Of a DNA stretch of 64,000 nt, positions 26,708 to 34,268 are shown piece after piece. Origin of the DNA: Paenibacillus oryzisoli (lineage in GTDB: Bacteria > Bacillota > Bacilli > Paenibacillales > NBRC-103111); NCBI RefSeq assembly GCF_001653565.1, contig NZ_LYPB01000094.1:1-64000 (forward strand), in the 5' to 3' direction. Both the position numbers and the translations under genes were made by a program. Position 1 is the first letter of the stretch. The number at the start of each line of letters is the position of its first letter. The notes under the pieces are model-generated. The model was not told the origin of the DNA. It made no database searches and saw only the letters and a program-made list of their open reading frames with translations.

Positions 26708-27469
26708 TTAGGCGAATATCCCCATGTGTTCATAAAAGGCCCGATTGGCTTCCTCCAATTGTTCCGGGGTATTAATCCCCATCACCTCTGCCTCATCCTC
26801 AAGGATTATCGCCTCGAATCGCTTCTCGCCACTGGAAATACCACGCTGCCGCATCACCTTCACGATATCGGTCAAGTAGTACTCCCCCTGCGCATTGTGA
26901 TTCGTAATGCCAGGGAGGGCTTGGAACAAGCTTTCATTATCAAAACAGAAAATCCCTGTGTTAATTTCGTTAATCGCTCTCTGCTCAGGCGTCGCATCTT
27001 TCTCTTCAATGATATCGACCACTTCACCGCTTGCAGCATCTCGAATAATTCGGCCATAGCCGGTTGGATCCTTCACAATCGCGGTCAACACCACACCCGC
27101 GCTTGCTTGTGCTCGCTGAGCCGCCAGCAGCCGCTCGATGGTCGATTGCCGGATGAGCGGCGTATCGCCAGTCAGCACCAAGGTCGAGCCGCTGCGATTA
27201 TATAGCAGCCGCTCCGCCTGAAGAACGGCGTGTGCCGTTCCCAGTTGATTCTCCTGATGAGCATAGGTAACCCGCGTTCCCAAGCAACTCTTCACCAGAT
27301 CTCCCCGATGGCCGATCACGGCCACAATTCGGGTAATCGGCATCGCTTCCAGCTTGTCCACCAAACGGCCGATCATCGGTATGCCGCCGACAGGATGAAG
27401 CACTTTGGGGAGTTCCGACTTCATCCGTGTGCCTTTTCCTGCTCCTAACAGAATAGCGAATGCTTCCAT
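26708..27469 (-). CDS. GlmU-type nucleotidyltransferase, N-terminal half only
   Basis: 253 aa. The GlmU uridylyltransferase motif LGAGKGTRMKSELPKVLH opens the protein, followed by HQENQLGTAHAVLQAE and LTGDTPLI. Full GlmU is ~455 aa and adds a left-handed beta-helix acetyltransferase; that domain is absent and no remnant is seen downstream, so this is a natural stand-alone UTP:GlcNAc-1-P uridylyltransferase rather than a truncation in progress. Acetyl transfer would need chromosomal GlmU or another enzyme. Sits between glmS and glmM. Confidence 0.88.
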   Translation of the reverse strand: MEAFAILLGAGKGTRMKSELPKVLHPVGGIPMIGRLVDKLEAMPITRIVAVIGHRGDLVKSCLGTRVTYAHQENQLGTAHAVLQAERLLYNRSGSTLVLTGDTPLIRQSTIERLLAAQRAQASAGVVLTAIVKDPTGYGRIIRDAASGEVVDIIEEKDATPEQRAINEINTGIFCFDNESLFQALPGITNHNAQGEYYLTDIVKVMRQRGISSGEKRFEAIILEDEAEVMGINTPEQLEEANRAFYEHMGIFA

Positions 27470-27506
27470 GTAAGTGATTCAGCTCCCTTCGGGTTGGTTA
27501 TTCTGG

Positions 27507-29336
27507 TTATTCTACCGTCACGCTTTTGGCTAAGTTGCGCGGTTTATCAATATCGTTCTCTAACGCCAAGGAGGCGTAATAGGAAATTAACTGCAGCGGT
27601 ACCACGGCCAATATCGGTGCCAAGAGCCCATGGGACGGCGGGATAAAGCAGATTTCATCGACCGCGTTGAGCAGCCCTACATTGCCTTCTACTGTGATCC
27701 CCATGACGTGTGCTCCGCGTGCCTTGACTTCTTTAATATTGCTCACTGTTTTCTCGTACAGATCCATCTGTGTAGCCAGCGCAATCACTGGCGTATCCTT
27801 CTCGATCAGCGCCAATGTGCCATGCTTGAGCTCTCCGGCTGCATAAGCCTCCGAGTGGATGTAAGAGATTTCTTTCAGTTTGAGAGACCCTTCAAGCGCA
27901 ACGGCGTAATCCAAGCCTCTTCCGATAAAGAATAGACTCTCGGCATCCTTAATCGATTCTGCATACAACTTCACTTGGTTCGCATTCTCCAGCAGCTTCT
28001 CTACCTGCACAGGAAGTGATTTCAAGCCTTTGATCAACTCCGCGTGAAGCTCGGCAGACAGCGTCTGTCTTTCCTGTGCCAAGTAAATGCCGAACAAATA
28101 GAAAGCAAGCAACTGAGCAGTATACGCTTTGGTCGACGCTACCGCAATTTCCGGACCAGCCTTCGTCGCGATGACATAGTCCGCATCTCGCGCAACTGAG
28201 CTGGTGGGTACATTCGTAATAGCCAATACTTTGGCGCCTTGCCTTCTGCTCTCCTGCAGCGCAGCAAGCGTATCCGCCGTCTCCCCAGATTGGCTCACGA
28301 CGATGACGAGCGTTCGGTCCGTGACGATCGGGTCCCGATATCGGAATTCCGATGCGATATCGCACTGCACCGGGATTCGCGTCAGCTTCTCAAGAACCGT
28401 GCCCCCGACAAGGCCAGCATGATAGGCGGTGCCGCAAGCCACGATAAAGATTTTATCCACCTGTTGAAAGGCTCCTGCTGCATGTGCCAATTCCGGGAAA
28501 CTCACTTGGTTGCCATCATTGATGCGCCCAAGCATGGTACCCCGCAGCGTTAACGGCTGTTCGTGAATTTCCTTCAGCATGAAATGCTCGAACGGTCCCT
28601 TCTCCACCTGATCGGCACTCCAATCGATATGCATCAGCTTACATGTCGCCGGCAGCCCAGTCTCGATCTTCGTAATGGAGATACCGCCATGTGTAAGGAT
28701 GGCCAAATCGCCATCCTCCAGAATATAGACCTCACGCGTATGCTCAATAAGCGCAGAGATGTCTGAAGCCATGAAGTATTCACCCTGACCCACGCCAATA
28801 ACTAACGGACTCGCTTGTCTGACTGCAACAAGTTTATCCGGCTCATATTCCGTCATGACACCAAGGGAATAGGCCCCTTGCAGTCTCTGAATAACCGCAA
28901 GCATAGCGGTGTAAATATCGCCTTCGTAATGCTCAGCAAGCAAGTGAGCAATCACCTCAGTGTCGGTCTCTGAAGTAAAGGTGACACCTTTGTCCTCCAA
29001 TTCTTGCTTGAGTTCCATATAGTTTTCCACGATGCCGTTATGCACGACCGTGAACTTACCCGACATATCCGTATGGGGATGGGAGTTGACATCCGACGGT
29101 CGGCCATGCGTCGCCCAGCGCGTATGCCCAATACCAATTGATCCTTTCAACGGCTGCTTATCCAACTGACCCGATAAATTAGCCAGACGTCCTTCCGCCT
29201 TACTAACCTTGAGCTGATCTTGCACCAAGACCGCGATCCCTGCAGAATCATACCCTCTATACTCCAGCTTGCTTAATCCGTTCAGTAGAATCGGCTGCAC
29301 ATCTCGCTTTCCAATATATCCCACAATGCCACACAT
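27507..29336 (-). CDS. glmS: glutamine-fructose-6-phosphate aminotransferase (GlmS)
   Basis: 609 aa. N-terminal Cys2 nucleophile (MCGIVGYIGKRDVQP), glutaminase motifs HTRWATHGRPS and HNGIVENY, then two SIS sugar-isomerase domains (VSQSGETADTLAAL; ASTKAYTAQLLAF) and the C-terminal KPRNLAKSVTVE. It commits fructose-6-phosphate to amino-sugar synthesis. Only 32 nt separate it from the dehydrogenase gene, so there is no room for the glmS ribozyme that controls the housekeeping gene in most Bacilli; this copy should escape glucosamine-6-phosphate feedback. Confidence 0.96.
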   Translation of the reverse strand: MCGIVGYIGKRDVQPILLNGLSKLEYRGYDSAGIAVLVQDQLKVSKAEGRLANLSGQLDKQPLKGSIGIGHTRWATHGRPSDVNSHPHTDMSGKFTVVHNGIVENYMELKQELEDKGVTFTSETDTEVIAHLLAEHYEGDIYTAMLAVIQRLQGAYSLGVMTEYEPDKLVAVRQASPLVIGVGQGEYFMASDISALIEHTREVYILEDGDLAILTHGGISITKIETGLPATCKLMHIDWSADQVEKGPFEHFMLKEIHEQPLTLRGTMLGRINDGNQVSFPELAHAAGAFQQVDKIFIVACGTAYHAGLVGGTVLEKLTRIPVQCDIASEFRYRDPIVTDRTLVIVVSQSGETADTLAALQESRRQGAKVLAITNVPTSSVARDADYVIATKAGPEIAVASTKAYTAQLLAFYLFGIYLAQERQTLSAELHAELIKGLKSLPVQVEKLLENANQVKLYAESIKDAESLFFIGRGLDYAVALEGSLKLKEISYIHSEAYAAGELKHGTLALIEKDTPVIALATQMDLYEKTVSNIKEVKARGAHVMGITVEGNVGLLNAVDEICFIPPSHGLLAPILAVVPLQLISYYASLALENDIDKPRNLAKSVTVE

Positions 29337-29368
29337 CGTTAGTTACTCCTCTCTCTTCTAAACTAAGT

Positions 29369-30724
29369 CTATACGCCAACTGCGAGCCTTACTTCTTGCT
29401 GACGAATACCCGTTCCCAATTTATAAATATTGTCCCTTTGAATATCTACAAACGCGTTGCGCGTATCAATAATCGGCACATCAAGCTCCGCTAGCTCACG
29501 GTTATTGAAGATGCGGTGATTCGTGATCAACACCATGCAATCATAGTCGGCAAAAGTGGACAGATCGTAATTCACAGAGTGCACCGTATCCCCTTCTTTA
29601 TCGAGAAATGAAACGGCATGGGGATCGTAATAGTCCACTTGCGCTCCGCTCTCCCGAAGAAGCTCATACAGCTCTAGTCCTGGTGATTCACGAAGATCAT
29701 CCACATCCGGCTTATACGCCATGCCTAGAATAAGAATCTTCGAATTCCGAATGGATTTGGCATACATATTGAGAACCTGCGAAGCTTTATACCGAACATA
29801 TTCCGGCATATTATCATTAATGGATTGCGCCAATTCGATAAACTTACTATAAAAACGGAATTCCTTGGCCTTCCACGATAAATACATCGGATCCAGCGGA
29901 ATGCAGTGACCACCGATACCAGGTCCTGGATGGAACGGCATGAAGCCAAACGGCTTCGTCGACGCCGCCTTAATAACCTCCCAGACATCAATGTCCATTT
30001 TGTCGCACATCATAGCCATTTCGTTAATGAACGCAATGTTAATACTGCGGAACGTATTCTCCAGCAGCTTGGACATCTCCGCTACTTTCGGTGAGGAAAC
30101 GGGTACGACGTCTTTCACGACATGGCCGTATAACGTAACACCGAGATCGATACACGATTCCGTCGTACCGCCGATTACCTTAGGCGTATTATAAGTGTTG
30201 AATTTGGGATTACCTGGATCAACCCGCTCCGGCGAGAAGCAGAGGAAGAAATCCTTCCCTACCTTAAGTCCCTGCGCTTCCAGCTCGTACTGGATAAGCT
30301 CTTCCGTCGTTCCGGGATACGTGGTGCTCTCTAAGATGATCAAAGCTCCGCGCTTGAGATTTTTCTTAATTTCCCGGACAACACTCTGAATATAAGAGGT
30401 ATCGGGATCCTGGTTTTCACTAAGTGGCGTCGGTACGCAGATGGAGATTGCATCTAGCCTCTGAACCGTATGGTAGTCATCGGTCGGAATAAACCGTCCA
30501 GACTCGATCGCTTTCGCCACCTCTTCGTTCGGAACGTCTTGAATATACGATTGACCGTTTTGAAGGGACTCTACCTTCCGGAAATCGAGGTCGATACCGT
30601 ATACGGTAAACCCGCCCTTCGCCATCTCCATGCAGAGAGGTAGTCCTACATAGCCGAGGCCGATGACCCCGATTTCTGCTGTTTTTGCCTGAAATTTATA
30701 TTTTAATTGGTTATATGTGTTCAT
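29369..30724 (-). CDS. nucleotide-sugar 6-dehydrogenase (UDP-GlcNAc/ManNAc type, WbpA/WecC-like)
   Basis: 451 aa. Rossmann motif VIGLGYVGLPLCMEMA with NAD-binding glycines, middle-domain ESTTYPGTTEEL and the catalytic Cys in GPGIGGHCIPLDPMYLSW. The C-terminal UDP-binding domain has LGMAYKPDVDDLRESPGLEL. This subfamily oxidises C6 of UDP-HexNAc to the uronic acid. With GlmS, GlmM and the GlmU-like protein upstream in the pathway, it points to UDP-GlcNAcA (or a 2-acetamido uronic acid) as a precursor of the operon's polymer. Exact sugar not provable from sequence. Confidence 0.9.
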   Translation of the reverse strand: MNTYNQLKYKFQAKTAEIGVIGLGYVGLPLCMEMAKGGFTVYGIDLDFRKVESLQNGQSYIQDVPNEEVAKAIESGRFIPTDDYHTVQRLDAISICVPTPLSENQDPDTSYIQSVVREIKKNLKRGALIILESTTYPGTTEELIQYELEAQGLKVGKDFFLCFSPERVDPGNPKFNTYNTPKVIGGTTESCIDLGVTLYGHVVKDVVPVSSPKVAEMSKLLENTFRSINIAFINEMAMMCDKMDIDVWEVIKAASTKPFGFMPFHPGPGIGGHCIPLDPMYLSWKAKEFRFYSKFIELAQSINDNMPEYVRYKASQVLNMYAKSIRNSKILILGMAYKPDVDDLRESPGLELYELLRESGAQVDYYDPHAVSFLDKEGDTVHSVNYDLSTFADYDCMVLITNHRIFNNRELAELDVPIIDTRNAFVDIQRDNIYKLGTGIRQQEVRLAVGV

Positions 30725-30755
30725 GATGAATCTCCCTCCTATGTTTCCTGATTTA

Positions 30756-31580
30756 TTAGCCGAGACGGGGAACTAGCTTCTTGATTCGCCACTCCAACTC
30801 CGAAATGGAGAAAGGCTTCGTCACATAATCGGATGCGCCTAATTCGAAGGCACGATCCATGCTTTTGGGCAGCTGCTTATCTGTTAGAACGATAACTTGT
30901 CCTTCGCCGCCATGCTCCCGCTGAATCTTGTCAATCAACTGGTAGCCGTCAAGAATGGGGAGGTTCAGCTCCGTGATCACCAAGTCTGGCATTGATTTCT
31001 CAAATTTCTCAAGTGCTTCACTGCCATCCTTAGCCTCTTCTACCTTGTAACCGCCTATCTCCAACCGCAGCTTGACGAACTCTCTGCTCACTTCGTCCGG
31101 ATCGGCAATAAGAATGGAAGTAATGCCTTGCTGAGCCCCATGATTCATGAAAAGGTGGATATCTCTGCTCTCCCCTTTTCCTTGGAGTGTTGTATGAAGC
31201 ATCTGTGACATCGATTGTTCCGTCAACTCTCCGCTCTCAGGGAAACTAGCGACGACCATCTGACCTTCAAGCACACCTTGTTGTTCAAGGAACTCTTTGA
31301 GCACGAGCGATGCATAGTGGGTGTTAATCAGTTTTTGCCCAGAAAGAACGATCCCAAGAAGGCCGCTCCCATCCAAGTAGAAGCATTGAAGAGGTACATT
31401 GGGCTCAAAGCCACTCACATAGGATTGCATCTGATCCAGTACCCTCTGGCCCACCACTGCGCATGGCGCAAGGATCATCCCGTACGGAGCACCCCTTTCA
31501 TAGGAAGCCTGAACTTTTTCTGCGACTTGCAAAATTGCTTCTTGAATCGGATCATGCGCTAATACAGCCATCTTCTCCAC
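30756..31580 (-). CDS. atypical receiver-domain protein (phospho-Asp replaced by Glu)
   Basis: 274 aa. Residues ~1-145 form an unrecognised alpha/beta domain. Residues ~150-270 are a response-regulator receiver: LIADPDEVSR, VIVLTDK, YVTKPFSISELEWRI. The acceptor site reads LVITELNLPILDGY, with Glu where Asp is normal, and one acidic-pair residue is Pro; this would not phosphorylate conventionally and may mimic the active state. No DNA-binding output is present, so it probably works by protein contact, plausibly with the synthase encoded next to it. Between the synthase and dehydrogenase genes. Confidence 0.85.
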   Translation of the reverse strand: MEKMAVLAHDPIQEAILQVAEKVQASYERGAPYGMILAPCAVVGQRVLDQMQSYVSGFEPNVPLQCFYLDGSGLLGIVLSGQKLINTHYASLVLKEFLEQQGVLEGQMVVASFPESGELTEQSMSQMLHTTLQGKGESRDIHLFMNHGAQQGITSILIADPDEVSREFVKLRLEIGGYKVEEAKDGSEALEKFEKSMPDLVITELNLPILDGYQLIDKIQREHGGEGQVIVLTDKQLPKSMDRAFELGASDYVTKPFSISELEWRIKKLVPRLG

Positions 31581-31603
31581 TCCTCTTGTCTTTGTTTCGT
31601 ATT

Positions 31604-33052
31604 TTATTTATTAAAGTTGGTGCGGACCATCGTTCCCCACGAGTTGTTATTTCGCAGGAATTGGACATGCCCGTTTAACCTCCACCAAACACCGATTTGC
31701 CGATACCCCGCAAACATCAAGAGCGAAAACAAGATCATTTTGCTCAAATCACTAAGCTTGGGATATCGGCTGAAGGCCGTCTCTTCAATAAACAGGGCCC
31801 CCAGACTTAAGGCAAAGCAGGAAAATAAATTAACTAATGAAAAGATCACAACGGTGTGCCAATCTGTCATATTTAGCATCCAGTAGCCCAATATCGCCAA
31901 CAGACCACTGAGACGGAAATACGGATTCAAGGTTTCGAAAATAATGTTATAGGGAAGTGTCAGCATGCCGAAAATTTTGTATTTCGGGCGCAGCACCATG
32001 TGAATCCCTTCCTCAATCATGTTCTTCAGATTCCCCCGCCCCCAGCGCTTGCGCTGGCTGCTTAAGATTCGGTACGAATCAGGGGCTTGCGTCCAACAGA
32101 CCGCATCGGGGCAGAAGGCTACCCGGTACGGGATTTTGTTCTCCAAACAGTGACGGTGAAGCTTAATGACAATGTTCATGTCCTCACCGGGGTAGCCCCC
32201 ACGGTAACCGCCAACGGCGATGACCATCTTCTTTTGAAACACGCCGAAGGCTCCTGAGATAATAATGAGGCCATTGACAGCGCTCCAGCCAATCCTGCCG
32301 CCTAGGAAAGCTTTCGTATATTCAACGTGTTGCAGTGCCGGCAGCAGCTTGCGAGGAAACTGAACATCCTTCACAATACCGTCTTCCACCTTGCAACTGT
32401 TCACGATACGAACATTACCCCCAACGGCGATCGTCTCCTCAGGGTTCTCCATGTACACCCGGGCAATCCGTGTTAAGGCATCCTTTTCAAGCAAAGAGTC
32501 TGCATCAATCGTTGAGATTAACGCATAATGGGAGAGGTTAATGCCTGCGTTTAGCGAATCGGCCTTCCCGCCATTTACTTTATCTATAAAATATAGATTG
32601 GGATACTCGGGATTATGGTACACGCCTCTGACTTTTCCGGTTTTAATGGAGCTGGAAAGCACCGGATGAATGAGTTCCATCTTGAATTCTTCAAGCATGC
32701 ATGTCAAAGTCCCATCCTGTGAACCGTCGTTGACGACAATCACCTCATATTCGGCATAATTGAGCGCGAGCAGCGACCTGACGTTCTCAATGATCGTTAA
32801 CTCCTCGTTATAGGCCGGCACCAAGAGGGAAACCGGCGGGAGCTGACTGGAACTGGATAGCTTATTGATCCGATTGTATTGAATTCCCCGCTTGATCGAG
32901 AATATATGCCGAATCGAAAAGCCGAAGATAAAATAATAGAGCAATGTGACGAGAACAACGTAAAAGAGCGCGGCGTAGCTGTAATAGAGCAGAAAATCCC
33001 TTAATCCATTCAGGAATGAATCCCAAATTACTTGATATCCGAAAACCCACAT
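31604..33052 (-). CDS. processive family-2 glycosyltransferase (BcsA/PgaC/HasA type)
   Basis: 482 aa. Two N-terminal membrane helices (~15-45) and about four near the C-terminus (~355-460) flank a cytosolic GT-A domain: VVNDGSQDGT, DxD in STIDADSLL, the TED-like PGEDMNI and QRKRWGRG (Q/RxxRW) motifs of processive synthases. Such enzymes polymerise and extrude beta-linked glycan. Precursor genes in the operon suggest GlcNAc and/or its uronic acid as substrate. No PilZ domain is visible, so control may be through the receiver-like protein and not c-di-GMP. Confidence 0.92.
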   Translation of the reverse strand: MWVFGYQVIWDSFLNGLRDFLLYYSYAALFYVVLVTLLYYFIFGFSIRHIFSIKRGIQYNRINKLSSSSQLPPVSLLVPAYNEELTIIENVRSLLALNYAEYEVIVVNDGSQDGTLTCMLEEFKMELIHPVLSSSIKTGKVRGVYHNPEYPNLYFIDKVNGGKADSLNAGINLSHYALISTIDADSLLEKDALTRIARVYMENPEETIAVGGNVRIVNSCKVEDGIVKDVQFPRKLLPALQHVEYTKAFLGGRIGWSAVNGLIIISGAFGVFQKKMVIAVGGYRGGYPGEDMNIVIKLHRHCLENKIPYRVAFCPDAVCWTQAPDSYRILSSQRKRWGRGNLKNMIEEGIHMVLRPKYKIFGMLTLPYNIIFETLNPYFRLSGLLAILGYWMLNMTDWHTVVIFSLVNLFSCFALSLGALFIEETAFSRYPKLSDLSKMILFSLLMFAGYRQIGVWWRLNGHVQFLRNNNSWGTMVRTNFNK

Positions 33053-33067
33053 GTTTACGCAACCCTC

Positions 33068-34237
33068 CTATACGACACGATAAATACGTTTGGATTTGTG
33101 AAATATTTTGTCATAGGTATACATCAGTGTGTTATATTGCATGAGCTTATTCCAATTGTGCAGCCCCATAGACAGATGCTTGATCTCATCCTCAATCAGC
33201 TGCAGCATAAACTGACCGCGTTCGGTGACTTGGATAGCTGCCGCACTTTCACAAAGCGCCACCATACCCTCTTCGCCCATACGAAGCAGCCCCTTGCCTG
33301 ACGCATACACAATGCGTTGATCGGGGTCGTTCAGACTGAAGGTCATCAGCTCGACGTAAGCTGTGTTCTTCATATCAGCCAAAGCCTCTATCGTTAATTG
33401 GCGAATGCTCAGATTGGAATGATTCAGCAGCTTGCTAACGATATTTCTAGGCAGCAGACGGGAGCTTTTCAGGTACAAATCCACCGCTTTAAGCTGAATG
33501 TCCTCTTGCTCGGCATCCATGAGACGGTAGACCGCAGAGGCCGCTGCTGGATCGGTGTAGACATTCAGTCCAATGAGCCCAATTCGAATGTAAGCCGGAT
33601 TCTTATGACTTACATAGCCCGTGTACAACGAACCGGCATCCACGTCCGAATCGGCGATTATATTCACAATCAGCTCATAGTACTTCTTGTTGTGCCCAAG
33701 TAGAATCTCAACCATGGCTTGGAGCTCTTGCTGGCTGCAGGCACACTTAGCGACCGCTCGGGCGACGACAAACAGCGACGAATCGAGCGGATGCTTCTGC
33801 AACATGTCTAGTAATCCCGGAACTGCCTCCTTCACCCGCATGCATCCCAAATGATAGGCAGCATCCAGCTTTACCCGATAAGATCGGCCCTTAAATCGCT
33901 CCTGATGGTACTTCACAAGCCCTAGATCTAGACATAATTGCACCAGCTTATGTCGCTGTTCGCCGGAGAAAATTTCCATCATATCATTCAGCTTCTCCTG
34001 CATGGCCTCTCTTTCCACCGCGTTCATCGTCCAGGGAGGAACCCTTAACGGCTCCACCCCATCCAGATTAGCTTGCACATACGTCAGATAATCCTTGAAC
34101 TTCGTCTGGAATCGATCGTTCATCCTTCTCCTTCTAATACTTCGCACCTTAATGGCATAAATGATAACCACACAGATGAGATTAAAAGCCAAAATAATAT
34201 ATAACGCTTGTATGGCTGCATTCAGATTGGTGTACAC
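33068..34237 (-). CDS. membrane-anchored HEAT-repeat protein
   Basis: 389 aa. One N-terminal membrane helix (~8-28, IILAFNLICVVIIYAIK) with a basic cytosolic flank, then helical repeats from ~90 to ~385 (KLDAAYHLGCMRVKEAVPG; LKAVDLYLKSSRL; SIRQLTIEALADM) of the HEAT/PBS-lyase type. These build protein-binding solenoids. Between the glycosidase and synthase genes with 15-31 nt gaps, so it is probably a scaffold of the synthase complex. It has no recognised homologue in cellulose or PNAG systems. Confidence 0.85.
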   Translation of the reverse strand: MYTNLNAAIQALYIILAFNLICVVIIYAIKVRSIRRRRMNDRFQTKFKDYLTYVQANLDGVEPLRVPPWTMNAVEREAMQEKLNDMMEIFSGEQRHKLVQLCLDLGLVKYHQERFKGRSYRVKLDAAYHLGCMRVKEAVPGLLDMLQKHPLDSSLFVVARAVAKCACSQQELQAMVEILLGHNKKYYELIVNIIADSDVDAGSLYTGYVSHKNPAYIRIGLIGLNVYTDPAAASAVYRLMDAEQEDIQLKAVDLYLKSSRLLPRNIVSKLLNHSNLSIRQLTIEALADMKNTAYVELMTFSLNDPDQRIVYASGKGLLRMGEEGMVALCESAAAIQVTERGQFMLQLIEDEIKHLSMGLHNWNKLMQYNTLMYTYDKIFHKSKRIYRVV

Positions 34238-34268
34238 GCCTGCACTCTCCTCATTTTCAGCTCCCCGG

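Noticed and set aside
29337..29368. glmS ribozyme expected upstream of glmS
   Set aside because: Only 32 nt separate glmS from the preceding gene, too short for the ribozyme, and no matching core was seen.
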